Assembly (NCBI RefSeq): GCF_017168195.1
Contig: NZ_JADNYL010000002.1
Location: 496,001-560,000, forward strand
From: Thalassotalea sp. G2M2-11
Lineage (GTDB): Bacteria > Pseudomonadota > Gammaproteobacteria > Enterobacterales > Alteromonadaceae
DNA: 64,000 nt
Reading direction: 5' to 3'
How positions within the stretch are numbered: position 1 is the first letter of the stretch; the number at the start of each line of letters is the position of its first letter. This document shows, in pieces, positions 1 to 9,718 of the stretch. The translations under genes were made by a program, and so were the position numbers. Below the pieces are notes generated by a model, which was not told the origin of the DNA, did not search any database, and worked only from the letters and a program-made list of their open reading frames with translations.

Positions 1-492
1 GCCCGAGCCGACATCTTTACCTTGATGTTTACCATTTAGCATGGGACCACCAGTAACAACAATAGTGGGTAAATTACAACTTGCTGCTCCCATTAATAGT
101 GCTGGTGTTGTTTTGTCACAACCAACTAATAAAACCACACCATCAATAGGATTACCTCGGATAGATTCTTCAGTATCCATTGCTGCCAAATTTCGTGTTA
201 GCATCGCCGTTGGCCGCAGATTTGATTCACCATTGGAAAATACAGGGAATTCAACTGGAATCCCACCAGCCTCACGAATACCATTTTTCACTTTATCTGC
301 TAATTCTCGAAAATGCCCATTGCATGGGGTTAAATCTGACCAAGTATTACAGATACCAATGATGGGTCTATTATCAAAGTGATGATCAGGGATTCCTTGA
401 TTTTTCATCCAGCTACGATACATAAAACTATTTTTGTCATTGTTGCCAAACCAACTTGCTGAACGTAATTTGACTTTTTTATTCTGTTTCAT
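1..492 (-). CDS. IlvD/Edd-family sugar-acid dehydratase, N-terminal part (cut by window edge)
   Basis: The first 164 codons of a dehydratase that dehydrates a sugar acid or dihydroxy acid. The reading frame starts at ATG 492 and stays open to base 1. The N-terminus carries the family's iron-sulfur ligand regions: GICNTW with Cys48, and VGCDKTTPA with a second Cys near residue 124. The start RSASWFGNNDKN and the block FSNGESNLRPTAML resemble the arabinonate/xylonate/galactonate dehydratase branch more than IlvD proper. The substrate is inferred, not shown. A GntR/FadR-type regulator gene lies upstream on the same strand, as expected for a sugar-acid catabolic locus. The C-terminal two thirds lie outside the window. 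Confidence 0.85.
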   Translation of the reverse strand, partial: MKQNKKVKLRSASWFGNNDKNSFMYRSWMKNQGIPDHHFDNRPIIGICNTWSDLTPCNGHFRELADKVKNGIREAGGIPVEFPVFSNGESNLRPTAMLTRNLAAMDTEESIRGNPIDGVVLLVGCDKTTPALLMGAASCNLPTIVVTGGPMLNGKHQGKDVGSG

Positions 493-634
493 ATCATCAC
501 CAACCCAACCTATTGATAATACAATAACACCAATTAAATATTTATTGCAATAATACAACACTAAAATTTACTTTGATGTTAGATTTTTATGATTGGTATG
601 CCCTATTTAAGAGATAAAAATTAAAGGCATAAAA

Positions 635-659
635 AAACCAGTGTTAATAACACTGGTTT
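635..659 (-). terminator. Rho-independent terminator after the FadR-type regulator
   Basis: Perfect 9-bp stem AAACCAGTG/CACTGGTTT with a 7-nt loop. On the minus strand it is followed by a run of seven T. It lies 25 nt past the regulator's stop and separates it from the dehydratase downstream. Confidence 0.85.
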
Positions 660-683
660 GATATAAAACTTTGTTGAATATCG

Positions 684-1397
684 TTATCGTTTAATTGCTT
701 CAGCAACAGATTTTTCAGACTCTTTGAGTAACACTAACATTTGTGCTTCAGCACCAATGTCATCTTGGTTTTCAATTGCTTTATAAATAGCCTTATGGCC
801 AGGCAATGCATCAATGTACTCTTGCTCGGTTGAACTACTTAATCGAAATATGCCAGCAAGTGCTGTCTGGATGGTTTTACCAAGCGAAATAATAAATTCA
901 TTATTTGTCGCATCTAAAATGGCCATGTGAAACTCTAAGTCACTCGAAAATACATCATCAGATCCAATAGAGGCATGTTCCATTTTGTCATAGGCTTGCG
1001 CAATTAGCGCCACTTGCTCTTCAGTACGATTCTGAGCAGCCAGTTTCGCCGCAGCTGGCTCAAAAATACTACGAACGGCAAATAATGAGGTATAAAACTC
1101 AATTGAAGGCTTGGTTTTGAAAATCCATTCTAATATTTCAGCATCAAACATATTCCATTGTTTTTTTTCAGTAATACGAGTGCCAAGCTTTGGTCTTGAT
1201 TCAATCAAACCTTTAGCAGTAAGTGTTTTAAAAGCCTCTCTTAATGCGGTACGAGATACACCTAGCTCCTCTCCTAAATTTGTTTCATTAGGAATATATT
1301 CTCCTGGCTGATAAACACCACTAACAATACGAGCTCCTAGCTCACCCGCAACCCATTTATGAATACTTAATGGTCGATTACCTTCCGAAATAGCCAT
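684..1397 (-). CDS. GntR-family transcriptional regulator, FadR subfamily (FCD domain)
   Basis: A 237-residue repressor-type protein. The N-terminal winged helix (about residues 10-75) contains the GntR pattern ALREAFKTLTAKGLIESRPKLG. The C-terminal FCD effector domain has the Asp and His metal-ligand pattern DLEFHMAIL and a later PGHKAIYKAI. It resembles DgoR/UxuR-type regulators of sugar-acid catabolism, which fits the dehydratase gene just downstream. I chose ATG 1397 because GAGGG sits about 5 nt before it. The longer frame starts at a TTG at 1439 without a ribosome site. Copies of an 11-bp motif around the promoter may be its operators (inference). The ligand is unknown. Confidence 0.85.
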   Translation of the reverse strand: MAISEGNRPLSIHKWVAGELGARIVSGVYQPGEYIPNETNLGEELGVSRTALREAFKTLTAKGLIESRPKLGTRITEKKQWNMFDAEILEWIFKTKPSIEFYTSLFAVRSIFEPAAAKLAAQNRTEEQVALIAQAYDKMEHASIGSDDVFSSDLEFHMAILDATNNEFIISLGKTIQTALAGIFRLSSSTEQEYIDALPGHKAIYKAIENQDDIGAEAQMLVLLKESEKSVAEAIKR

Positions 1398-1465
1398 ATT
1401 GCCCTCGTTAGTTATTCCTGTTACTGCTTGTGCAAGCAAATCAATTAAAAAACAATTCTACTATA

Positions 1466-1614
1466 ATAACACTAATAATATTTGAGTCACTTATTTAAAT
1501 GTGGAGATTATAAAGAAAAAATAATTTTTACACATGCCCTTTATGGCTGGCGCAAAGATAATTTTATTAAAATTCCTGTTTTCAGGCTTTAAGTATAGCA
1601 AATATTAGTGTTAT
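1466..1614. promoter_or_regulatory. Inverted 11-bp motif pair between the regulator gene and tal (candidate operators)
   Basis: ATAACACTAAT occurs at 1466-1476 on plus and exactly again at 1604-1614 on minus, one near each divergent gene. A copy with one mismatch (ATAACACCAAT) lies at 524-534, about 32 bp before the dehydratase ATG. The placement fits operators of the FadR-type regulator. The sequence is AT-rich, so chance is not excluded. Confidence 0.3.
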
Positions 1615-1650
1615 CATACTACAAATAAATTTTTATTTGAGATGATACTG

Positions 1651-2604
1651 ATGATGAACTTACTTGAACAATTGAAACAGGTAACCACGGTTGTTGCCGA
1701 TAGTGGCGATGTGGACTCGATAAAAGCATTGAATCCTGTCGATGCGACAACAAACCCTTCGTTAATTTTGCAAGCAGCAAAACTACCACAATACCAACAC
1801 CTAATTAATGATGCTATCGCTCGGTTTGCTGATAAGGATAACGCTACTATTGACGACATTTGCGATCAGTTAATTGTCAATTTTGGCTGCGAAATATTGA
1901 AACATGTTCCGGGTCGCATCTCATCAGAAGTTGATGCCAGATTATCTTTTGATACTCAAGCAAGCATAGAAAAAGGCCGTAAATTAATTTCACTCTATCA
2001 AGAAGCGGGAATAAAAAAAGAACGTGTGTTAATTAAACTCGCTGCGACTTGGCAAGGAATTAAAGCGGCAGAGCAGTTAGAAAAAGAAGGCATTGCCTGT
2101 AACCTAACGCTGTTATTTAGTATGACGCAAGCCATTGCTTGTGCTGAAGCAAACATTACCTTGATTTCTCCCTTTGTTGGTCGCATCTTGGATTGGTATA
2201 AGAAAACCGAAGGACGTGACTTTGAAGGTAGCGATGACCCTGGCGTTCAATCGGTAACCGCGATATATGATTACTTCAAACAAAATAACTATAACACTGT
2301 TGTGATGGGCGCAAGCTTTAGAAACACTTCTGAGATTATAGAGCTTGCTGGTTGTGATCTGTTAACGATATCACCGGCATTATTAAGCGAATTGCAAGCA
2401 ACAACCGGCAAACTAACCATTAAGTTATCCCCAGAAAATCCATCAACGAATCCACCTAGCAAACAAGCGCCGTTAGATCAAAAAACCTTTGATTGGCAAC
2501 TGAACGAGAATGCGATGGCAACAGAAAAACTATCTGAAGGTATTCGTAATTTTGCTAAAGATCAGTTGATCTTAGAGGAGCTTGTTCGTTCTCTGAGCAA
2601 ATAA
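1651..2604 (+). CDS. tal: Transaldolase
   Basis: Cytoplasmic transaldolase of the non-oxidative pentose phosphate pathway. It moves a dihydroxyacetone unit from sedoheptulose 7-phosphate to glyceraldehyde 3-phosphate. The 317-residue length equals that of E. coli TalB. The Schiff-base lysine is in [12 protein letters not shown] near residue 131, the N-terminal Asp is in [10 protein letters not shown], and NLTLLFS and [12 protein letters not shown] match the family. Three in-frame ATGs lie close together (1642, 1651, 1654). I prefer 1651 because a GAG lies about 9 nt upstream and the length then equals the family. It is the first gene of a tal-tkt-pgi set, 88 bp before tkt. Confidence 0.95.
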   Translation: MMNLLEQLKQVTTVVADSGDVDSIKALNPVDATTNPSLILQAAKLPQYQHLINDAIARFADKDNATIDDICDQLIVNFGCEILKHVPGRISSEVDARLSFDTQASIEKGRKLISLYQEAGIKKERVLIKLAATWQGIKAAEQLEKEGIACNLTLLFSMTQAIACAEANITLISPFVGRILDWYKKTEGRDFEGSDDPGVQSVTAIYDYFKQNNYNTVVMGASFRNTSEIIELAGCDLLTISPALLSELQATTGKLTIKLSPENPSTNPPSKQAPLDQKTFDWQLNENAMATEKLSEGIRNFAKDQLILEELVRSLSK

Positions 2605-2692
2605 AAAACGGTTAATTGTTTTATCAATGCGTCCATACCGCTCCTAATTAGCATGTAAAGGACGAATAAATGAATATGGTAAGGAAAATATA

Positions 2693-4711
2693 ATGACTTC
2701 TCCTAGAAAAAATTTGGCAAACGCCATTCGTGCTTTAAGTATGGACGCTGTTCAACAAGCTAATTCTGGCCACCCTGGCGCCCCAATGGGGATGGCAGAT
2801 ATTGCTGAAGTGCTATGGAATGACCATCTAAAACATAACCCAAAAAATCCAAAGTGGGTTGACAGAGATCGCTTTGTACTCAGTAACGGTCATGGCTCAA
2901 TGTTAATTTACGCACTTTTACATTTAACAGGTTATGATTTACCCATTGATGAACTGAAACGATTTCGTCAATTACACTCAAAAACGCCTGGCCACCCTGA
3001 ATATAATTACACCCCCGGTGTTGAAACCACAACCGGTCCACTTGGCGCAGGCATTTCTAACGCTGTTGGAATGGCGATAGCAGAAAAAACGTTAGCAGCT
3101 CATTTTAACCGAGAAGGATTCAACATCGTTGATCATTACACCTATTGCTTTTTAGGTGATGGTTGTTTAATGGAAGGTATTTCACACGAAGTATGTTCGT
3201 TAGCTGGCACCCTAGGTTTAGGTAAACTCATTGCTTTTTGGGACGACAACGGTATTTCTATCGACGGTCATGTTGAGGGGTGGTTCACGGATAATACGCC
3301 AGCACGCTTTGAATCATATGGCTGGCATGTTATTGATAGCGTCGATGGTCACGATCCAGAAGCCATTAACAAAGCCATCGAACAAGCCAAAGCGATTACC
3401 GACAAACCAACCATGATATGCTGTAAAACAATTATTGGCTTTGGTTCGCCAAATAAATCCGGTTCTCATGACTGCCATGGCGCGCCATTAGGGCAAGATG
3501 AAATTAGCGCGGCACGTGAATTTTTAAATTGGCCACATGCGCCATTTGAAATACCTCAAGATGTATATCAAGGGTGGAACAGTGTTGAAAAAGGCCAAGC
3601 ACTTGAACTAGCGTGGCAAACTGAATTTGCTGAATATCAAAAGTCATATCCTGAATTAGCGCAAGAATATCGCCGTAGAGTATTAGATAAAAAGCTTCCT
3701 GAGCACTTTGAAGAAAAAGCAGATCAATTTATCAAACTTACTCAACAGCAAGGACAAAACATTGCTTCACGCAAAGCGTCGCAAAATACGATAGAAGTTT
3801 TTGGCTCATTACTCCCTGAACTGCTTGGTGGCTCAGCTGATTTAGCCGGATCTAACCTCACCTTATGGTCTGGTTCTAAAGGTGTAACTGCTGATGATGC
3901 CGACGGCAATTATTTATTTTACGGAGTACGAGAGTTCGGTATGAGTGGGATAATGAATGGCTTATCATTACATGGCGGCTTTATTAATTATGGCGCCACA
4001 TTCTTAATGTTCATGGAATACGCTCGTAATGCAGTGCGTATGTCTGCATTAATGGGCATACAAAACATTTTTGTTTATACCCACGACTCTATTGGACAAG
4101 GAGAAGATGGCCCAACTCACCAACCTATTGAACAAATTGCCAATTTACGTATGACACCTAACTTACAGACATGGCGTCCTTGTGATGCGGTTGAATCTGC
4201 TGTCGCCTGGAAATCGGCAGTGGTGCGTAACGATGGCCCAAGTGCCCTAATATTTAGTCGCCAAAGCCTTGTTCATCAAACTCGCTCTCAATCGCAAGTC
4301 AATGACATAGCCAAAGGTGGTTATATCTTAAAAGACTGCCAAGGCACTCCTGACATCATACTGATTGCCACGGGCTCTGAAGTTGCTATTACCATTGATG
4401 CAGCAACAGCATTAAATAATGCAGGACATAACGTGCGTGTGGTATCAATGCCTTGTACTAATATTTTTGATCAACAATCAGCATCATATAAACAGAGCAT
4501 TTTACCCAAAGAAGTTAAATCAATCATTGCCATTGAAACCGCCCATGCAGATTTTTGGCATAAATATGTTGGTAGTTACGGAAAAATAATTGCCATGAAC
4601 CAATTTGGCGAGTCAGCCCCTGGTGATCAGTTATTACAATATTTTGGTTTTACGACTGAAAACATTGTCAATACTGCCATCGCACTGAAAAAAGAAAACG
4701 ACACACTTTAG
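2693..4711 (+). CDS. tkt: Transketolase
   Basis: A 672-residue, thiamine-diphosphate-dependent transketolase that transfers two-carbon units between pentose and heptose phosphates. The pyrophosphate-binding domain begins with [12 protein letters not shown]. The ThDP motif GDGCLMEG is followed by [10 protein letters not shown]. The pyrimidine domain has [16 protein letters not shown], and ATGSEV marks the C-terminal domain. AAGGA lies about 9 nt before the ATG. It ends 9 bp before pgi, so the two are almost surely co-transcribed. The length and the near-colinear similarity to E. coli TktA leave little doubt. Confidence 0.97.
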   Translation: MTSPRKNLANAIRALSMDAVQQANSGHPGAPMGMADIAEVLWNDHLKHNPKNPKWVDRDRFVLSNGHGSMLIYALLHLTGYDLPIDELKRFRQLHSKTPGHPEYNYTPGVETTTGPLGAGISNAVGMAIAEKTLAAHFNREGFNIVDHYTYCFLGDGCLMEGISHEVCSLAGTLGLGKLIAFWDDNGISIDGHVEGWFTDNTPARFESYGWHVIDSVDGHDPEAINKAIEQAKAITDKPTMICCKTIIGFGSPNKSGSHDCHGAPLGQDEISAAREFLNWPHAPFEIPQDVYQGWNSVEKGQALELAWQTEFAEYQKSYPELAQEYRRRVLDKKLPEHFEEKADQFIKLTQQQGQNIASRKASQNTIEVFGSLLPELLGGSADLAGSNLTLWSGSKGVTADDADGNYLFYGVREFGMSGIMNGLSLHGGFINYGATFLMFMEYARNAVRMSALMGIQNIFVYTHDSIGQGEDGPTHQPIEQIANLRMTPNLQTWRPCDAVESAVAWKSAVVRNDGPSALIFSRQSLVHQTRSQSQVNDIAKGGYILKDCQGTPDIILIATGSEVAITIDAATALNNAGHNVRVVSMPCTNIFDQQSASYKQSILPKEVKSIIAIETAHADFWHKYVGSYGKIIAMNQFGESAPGDQLLQYFGFTTENIVNTAIALKKENDTL

Positions 4712-4720
4712 GAGAGCACC

Positions 4721-6385
4721 GTGGAATCAAGAACATCCCTAGCAAGTTGGCAAGCGTTAACTAAGCATGCACAAGAGATGAAACACACTCATATGCGTGA
4801 CTTGTTCGACAAAAATAGTGAACGTTTCGCTCAGTTTTCAATACAATTACCACCATTTCTACTCGATTACTCAAAAAATTTAATCGATAGTAAAACATTA
4901 ACCTTACTCACTGAACTCGCAAAAGAATGTGAGGTTGAAGCGTGGCGCGACAAAATGTTCTCTGGCGAACGTATTAATAGCACCGAAGATCGTGCGGTCC
5001 TACATACTGCACTGCGCAATCGCTCACAAAAACCGATAATGCTTGATGGAGTAAATGTTACTGAAGAAGTACAACAATCATTAAATCACATCAAAGCATT
5101 CTCAGACAAAATTCGCCAGGGCTATTGGAAAGGTTATTCAGGTAAGCGCATTACTGATGTCGTCAACATTGGCGTTGGCGGCTCCAACCTTGGACCTCAA
5201 ATGGTCACAGAAGCGTTACAACAATATAGTGATAACAGTATTAATGTGCACTATGTTTCAAACGTTGACGGTACACAAATCGCAAATGTTTTACGTCCGT
5301 TAAACCCAGAAAAAGTGTTATTCATTATCTCTAGCAAAACCTTTACCACAACAGAAACCATGACGAATGCGCGAACAGCGATGAAATGGTTAGTTTCTGC
5401 TTCATTTGATGAGTCAGCAATCGCCAAACATTTTGTAGCGGTATCATCTAATAAAAAAAATGCCATGGAATTTGGCATAGATAAAGAAAACATTTTCGAT
5501 ATGTGGGATTGGGTCGGTGGACGTTTTTCTTTATGGTCTGCTATTGGCTTACCGATTGCTATCGACTTAGGGTTCGATAACTTTATCGAATTATTAGAAG
5601 GCGCGTTTGAAATTGACGAGCATTTTTGTCGTGCTCCTCTTGAGCAAAATGCCCCTGTTATTTTAGCCTTGCTTAGCCTTTGGAATTGCACCTTCTTAGG
5701 TGCTCAATCACAAGCTATTCTGCCTTATGATCAATCATTGCATATGTTATCAGCATATTTACAACAAGCTGAAATGGAAAGTAATGGCAAATCAGTCACT
5801 TGGGATGGTGATGAAATAACTTACCCGACTGTTCCGTCAATTTGGGGCGAGTTAGGCATTAATGGACAGCACGCCTTTTATCAATATTTGCATCAAAGCA
5901 ATAACGTAGTACCCGCTGATTTTATCGGCTCTGTTGAAAGTGTAACGCCTGTTCAAGGCCATCATGAGACATTAATGGCCAACTTTTTTGCGCAAACACA
6001 AGCCTTAATGGCTGGCGTAAACGAGGAGCAAGTACGTGCCGATTTAAAAGCCAAAGGCCGTACACAAGATTACATAGATAAAGTTTCACCACATAAAATA
6101 CACAAAGGTAATCGCCCAACGAATACCATTTTAATGAAACGTATTTCCCCTCGTTCACTAGGAAGCTTAATTGCCTTATATGAGCATAAAATCTTTGTTC
6201 AGGGAATTTTGCTACAGATTTGTTCATTCGATCAGTGGGGCGTGGAGTTAGGTAAAGGTCTAGCCAATGAAATACAAAAGGAAATTGAATCTGGAGAAGT
6301 TACTCAAAATCATGACAGCTCTACTCTTGGCCTGATTAACTATTTTAAAACCTTATCAAAAGAAACAGTACACAACGCTTCTTAA
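4721..6385 (+). CDS. pgi: Glucose-6-phosphate isomerase
   Basis: A 554-residue phosphoglucose isomerase that interconverts glucose 6-phosphate and fructose 6-phosphate. It shows the family signatures NIGVGGSNLGPQM and SSKTFTTTETM (phosphate binding), the catalytic-Glu region VQGHHETLMANF, and GRTQDYID. Translation starts at GTG 4721 with AGGAG just upstream. It is the last gene of the tal-tkt-pgi set, so the operon joins upper glycolysis to the pentose phosphate shunt. A strong terminator follows. The length is close to E. coli Pgi (549). Confidence 0.97.
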   Translation: MESRTSLASWQALTKHAQEMKHTHMRDLFDKNSERFAQFSIQLPPFLLDYSKNLIDSKTLTLLTELAKECEVEAWRDKMFSGERINSTEDRAVLHTALRNRSQKPIMLDGVNVTEEVQQSLNHIKAFSDKIRQGYWKGYSGKRITDVVNIGVGGSNLGPQMVTEALQQYSDNSINVHYVSNVDGTQIANVLRPLNPEKVLFIISSKTFTTTETMTNARTAMKWLVSASFDESAIAKHFVAVSSNKKNAMEFGIDKENIFDMWDWVGGRFSLWSAIGLPIAIDLGFDNFIELLEGAFEIDEHFCRAPLEQNAPVILALLSLWNCTFLGAQSQAILPYDQSLHMLSAYLQQAEMESNGKSVTWDGDEITYPTVPSIWGELGINGQHAFYQYLHQSNNVVPADFIGSVESVTPVQGHHETLMANFFAQTQALMAGVNEEQVRADLKAKGRTQDYIDKVSPHKIHKGNRPTNTILMKRISPRSLGSLIALYEHKIFVQGILLQICSFDQWGVELGKGLANEIQKEIESGEVTQNHDSSTLGLINYFKTLSKETVHNAS

Positions 6386-6431
6386 TCAGGAATTTTTATT
6401 AACTTTTCTTAAATTGTATTAGCACAGACAC

Positions 6432-6463
6432 AAAGCCCAAATGAACTCATTTGGGCTTTTTTA
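6432..6463 (+). terminator. Rho-independent terminator after pgi
   Basis: Twelve-bp stem AAAGCCCAAATG/CATTTGGGCTTT with loop AACT, followed by a T run. It lies 46 nt after the pgi stop and ends the tal-tkt-pgi operon. Confidence 0.9.
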
Positions 6464-6510
6464 TTTCTCGCTTTTTGTATCTATTTGGCATCACTATATT
6501 TCAAGCAAAA

Positions 6511-6534
6511 AAATAGCGCCACAAGGCGCTATTT
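6511..6534 (-). terminator. Rho-independent terminator after ybaB
   Basis: Perfect 10-bp stem AAATAGCGCC/GGCGCTATTT with loop ACAA. On the minus strand it runs into a T tract. It lies 15 nt past the ybaB stop. Confidence 0.9.
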
Positions 6535-6549
6535 GTATAGGATTCTATA

Positions 6550-6876
6550 TTAAAACGGCATTTTCATGCCTGGAGGCATTTGCATACCACCAGTGACTGA
6601 ACTCATTTTCTCTTTGTTGGCTTCTTCAACTCTACGCACTGCATCGTTAAACGCAGCGGCGACTAGGTCTTCAACCATTTCTTTATCATCTTCCATCAAG
6701 CTTTCGTCAATATCAACGCGACGCACACTATGGCTACCTGTCATCGTAACTTTAACCATACCAGCACCCGCTTCACCGGTTACTTCCATTTTGGCAATTT
6801 CTTCTTGTGCCTTTGCCATTTTTGCTTGCATCTGTTGGGCTTGTTTCATTAAGTTGCCCATGCCACCTTTCATCAT
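6550..6876 (-). CDS. ybaB: Nucleoid-associated protein YbaB/EbfC family
   Basis: A 108-residue member of the YbaB/EbfC family, small dimeric DNA-binding proteins. It has the typical Met- and Gly-rich start ([14 protein letters not shown]), a helical Gln/Lys segment, the central [17 protein letters not shown] beta region and a flexible Met/Pro-rich tail. GGAG sits 8 nt before the first ATG. It lies 66 bp downstream of dnaX, the same dnaX-ybaB order as in E. coli, so it probably shares the dnaX transcript. Confidence 0.93.
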   Translation of the reverse strand: MMKGGMGNLMKQAQQMQAKMAKAQEEIAKMEVTGEAGAGMVKVTMTGSHSVRRVDIDESLMEDDKEMVEDLVAAAFNDAVRRVEEANKEKMSSVTGGMQMPPGMKMPF

Positions 6877-6942
6877 AATGTTTACTCCAAAGTTCTGTTG
6901 CCGCCAAAGATAGAGCTTAACGAGGTAAATATCAAGTCACAG

Positions 6943-9108
6943 TTAACGTGCAATGATAGTTTTTTCATCGAGCTGTGCTTGAAATTGCTCTTGCAAAGCG
7001 ATCACTACATCGTCTTCTAACAATAAGGCTTTGGCATAATCATATCGCTTATCATTGATATGTTCTTGAATTTGTGTCGGATCATCAACCGTTTGTTCAA
7101 CAATACGTATTTCAACATGCATTGGCCGTTCAAAATACTCAGAAACAAACTGTTGCAATTGTTGGTGTGCTACTTCTGTTTTTAAATGTTTTGTCGATTG
7201 ATTTAACGATAATACTAATGAATCAGCAGATGATTCGGCTTCAATAGTCGCATTTAATGCTAATTGCCTTAAACGACCATTAAGCGCCATAGCATCAATC
7301 ATATTCGCCCATTTATCGACTTGATTCGCTTTTTTTACCTTACTCGGATCTATGATCTCTGGAGTAAAGGGCTGATCAGGTATTGAGGTAATGTCAGGTA
7401 CATCTTCTGCTGGCTTTTTCTGTTTAATTTGTGTGGTTTGTTGACGCTCATCTGCGTCTTTAGACTTTTTTCCCTTTGTCTCCAGTGCTTTTTTTCGACT
7501 ACGCAACATATTGCGATTTGCTAAAATAGCATCAATTGGGGAAGCCTTTGACGGCTCCTCAGCAGGCGTTTCATTGCTTGATGATTGCTCAAGTCGATCT
7601 TGGGAAATACTTGGCTGGTTTGCTCTTTCAGGTGATTCTAAAGGTAACTCACTCGAAAGTGTGTGTGCTGCTGTTGGTTTATGTTCATCATGACTAACTG
7701 GCTCAACGGCATCTGAAAATTCTTGCTGAGCCTGTTGCTCCAATGACAGCATTTCTTGGGCTAAGTTGGCTTCAATTGCGACTTCTGTTGAAGTCTCAGT
7801 CGCAGCTTCATTTACTTGAGGCGCCAACGGCTGAGAAGAATGTTGCGATTTGTCGAGATCAGCTTCTGATGTCGAGGGTGCATTCAAAGCTTCGGGAGCA
7901 CTATCAACAAAAGAAGCCGCTGCAGTTATTTCAGTCTCAGCAAGCTGAACATCGTCGAATTCACTAACAGGTGAATGATTATCTATAGTTTGCTCATTAT
8001 GCTGATTATTAGCTTGTGGTGCGATTTGAGGCTTAAATGCTAACAGCCGTAATAGCACCATATCGAATGCGGCTTGTTCATCTGCTGCATAAGGCAGGTC
8101 TTTACGGCCCTTTAGCGCAATCTGATAGTATAACTGCACATCTTCAGGCGACATACTTTGACTGAATTTTTTCAGTAACGTGTTGTGCTCAGGGGATAAA
8201 TCAAAGTGAGTATCAACCACCTGAACCATTGCCACTTGATGCAATAGCTGTATCAGCTCTGCTAATAGTCGCCCGTAATTAGGAGCATAGCTTGCGATTT
8301 CTTGTGATAAAGTCATTAACTCTTGCGCATCTTGTTTAATTAGCGCAATCAGTATCTTATACACCCAGTGATGATCTACGCCACCTAACATTTGCTGAAC
8401 ATTAGCAAGGTTAATAAAACCTTGCCCTTGGGCGATGGCTTGGTCAGTTAGGCTTAAACAATCACGCATACTGCCTCGAGCAGCCTTTGCCAATAAGCTA
8501 AGTGCCATGGCGTCAAACTCTACCTGTTCCGCATTTAATATATGCTCAAGTTGTTTGGTGATCTGCGGTATTGATAAGGCTTTTAAGTGAAACTGTAAAC
8601 AGCGTGATAACACGGTCACAGGTAATTTCTGCGGATCTGTCGTCGCTAAAATAAACTTAACGTGTTCAGGAGGCTCTTCCAAAGTTTTTAATAGTGCATT
8701 GAAACTACTACGCGATAGCATATGTACTTCATCAATAAGATAAACCTTATAGCGTCCCCGCGTTGGTTTATACTGCACATTATCTAATATTTCTCTGGTA
8801 TCATCGACCTTAGTGCGAGAGGCGGCATCGATTTCTAACAAATCAACGAAGCGGCCATGATCAATATCGACACAAGCATCACATTGACCGCAAGGCGTTG
8901 CAGTGACTCCTTGATGACAGTTCAAGCTTTTAGCAAAAATACGAGCGATGGTGGTTTTTCCCACCCCTCTTGTTCCAGTAAATAAATAGGCATGATGAAG
9001 TCGCTGTTGCTGTATCGCATTGGTTAATACGGTAACAACATGCTCTTGCCCCATTAATTCCTGAAAATTTTTCGGACGCCACTTTCTAGCTAAAACTTGA
9101 TAACTCAT
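6943..9108 (-). CDS. dnaX: DNA polymerase III tau/gamma subunit
   Basis: Clamp-loader ATPase of the replicative polymerase, 721 residues for the full tau form. Walker A GTRGVGKTT is near residue 45. A four-Cys zinc module (CHQGVTATPCGQCDAC) follows at about 64-79. DEVHML is Walker B and LSRC the sensor/Arg finger. Residues from about 370 to 550 form an acidic, Gln/Ser-rich linker longer than in E. coli (643-residue tau). The C-terminal 130 residues are the alpha/DnaB-binding part. A programmed -1 frameshift cassette at codons 538-548 should also give a gamma form of about 549 residues. apt lies 9 bp upstream and ybaB downstream. Confidence 0.96.
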   Translation of the reverse strand: MSYQVLARKWRPKNFQELMGQEHVVTVLTNAIQQQRLHHAYLFTGTRGVGKTTIARIFAKSLNCHQGVTATPCGQCDACVDIDHGRFVDLLEIDAASRTKVDDTREILDNVQYKPTRGRYKVYLIDEVHMLSRSSFNALLKTLEEPPEHVKFILATTDPQKLPVTVLSRCLQFHLKALSIPQITKQLEHILNAEQVEFDAMALSLLAKAARGSMRDCLSLTDQAIAQGQGFINLANVQQMLGGVDHHWVYKILIALIKQDAQELMTLSQEIASYAPNYGRLLAELIQLLHQVAMVQVVDTHFDLSPEHNTLLKKFSQSMSPEDVQLYYQIALKGRKDLPYAADEQAAFDMVLLRLLAFKPQIAPQANNQHNEQTIDNHSPVSEFDDVQLAETEITAAASFVDSAPEALNAPSTSEADLDKSQHSSQPLAPQVNEAATETSTEVAIEANLAQEMLSLEQQAQQEFSDAVEPVSHDEHKPTAAHTLSSELPLESPERANQPSISQDRLEQSSSNETPAEEPSKASPIDAILANRNMLRSRKKALETKGKKSKDADERQQTTQIKQKKPAEDVPDITSIPDQPFTPEIIDPSKVKKANQVDKWANMIDAMALNGRLRQLALNATIEAESSADSLVLSLNQSTKHLKTEVAHQQLQQFVSEYFERPMHVEIRIVEQTVDDPTQIQEHINDKRYDYAKALLLEDDVVIALQEQFQAQLDEKTIIAR
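7443..7497 (-). promoter_or_regulatory. dnaX: Programmed -1 ribosomal frameshift cassette in dnaX (gamma subunit)
   Basis: Read on the minus strand, in order: a slippery A AAA AAA (7495-7489); an internal Shine-Dalgarno-like GGAG (7483-7480); 8 nt later the slippery A AAA AAG (7471-7465) in the correct zero-frame phase (GGA AAA AAG); a 6-nt spacer; then hairpin GACGC/GCGTC with a 6-nt loop (7458-7443). After a -1 slip the next codons are GTC TAA, so gamma ends one codon later. These are the three elements known in E. coli dnaX, with nearly the same spacing. The second upstream heptamer leads to the same stop. Confidence 0.85.
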
Positions 9109-9117
9109 CGAGATTAA

Positions 9118-9663
9118 TTACTCACCTTCATATGCTAATAACGCTGTAACATTAAGCCCTAACTCTTTTAAACGTTTTTCACCGCCTAAATCAGGCAACG
9201 AGATAACAAATGCTGCATCTGTCGTTTCAGCACCTAAACGTCTAATAAGTTTACTGGTAGCTTCAATAGTACCACCTGTTGCCAGTAGATCATCAATTAT
9301 CAACACTTTGTCATTTTCAGTTAATGCGTCCACATGTATTTCCAGTACATCAGAGCCATACTCTAATTGATAATCTTGAGCAAATGTATCACGAGGTAAC
9401 TTACCTGGTTTTCGTACAGGAACAAAACCTAAGCCCATTTTAATCGCTAATGGCGCACCAAATAGAAAGCCCCTTGCCTCTGTACCAACTATTTTAGTAA
9501 AACCTTGATCTTTGAATTTATCAGCCAGTAATTCAATGGTTAATTGAAAGGCTTCAGCATCATCGAGAATGCCAGTAACGTCACGAAATAAGATCCCTGG
9601 TTTGGGATAATCTTTAATGGTGTGAACCGCACTTTTTAAAAAGGAAATTTGACTTGTTTTCAT
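9118..9663 (-). CDS. apt: Adenine phosphoribosyltransferase
   Basis: A 181-residue purine-salvage enzyme that makes AMP from adenine and PRPP. It has the family start [16 protein letters not shown], the [12 protein letters not shown] block and the PRPP-binding motif [16 protein letters not shown] 9663 gives the family length (E. coli 183). An upstream TTG at 9672 is possible, and neither start has a clear ribosome site. It stops 9 bp before dnaX, matching the apt-dnaX-ybaB order of enterobacteria and vibrios. Confidence 0.95.
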   Translation of the reverse strand: MKTSQISFLKSAVHTIKDYPKPGILFRDVTGILDDAEAFQLTIELLADKFKDQGFTKIVGTEARGFLFGAPLAIKMGLGFVPVRKPGKLPRDTFAQDYQLEYGSDVLEIHVDALTENDKVLIIDDLLATGGTIEATSKLIRRLGAETTDAAFVISLPDLGGEKRLKELGLNVTALLAYEGE

Positions 9664-9718
9664 ATTTAACAATGTAATAACTATTTTATTGTTAAGAATA
9701 TAAGAAAACGGGCAAAGA

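Noticed and set aside
1398-1650. HexR operator upstream of tal
   Set aside because: HexR often controls such genes in Alteromonadales, but I found no TGTAATTAAATTACA-like palindrome here.
5251-6227. Open frames on the minus strand inside pgi
   Set aside because: They are shadows of the clear pgi coding frame, with no family resemblance.
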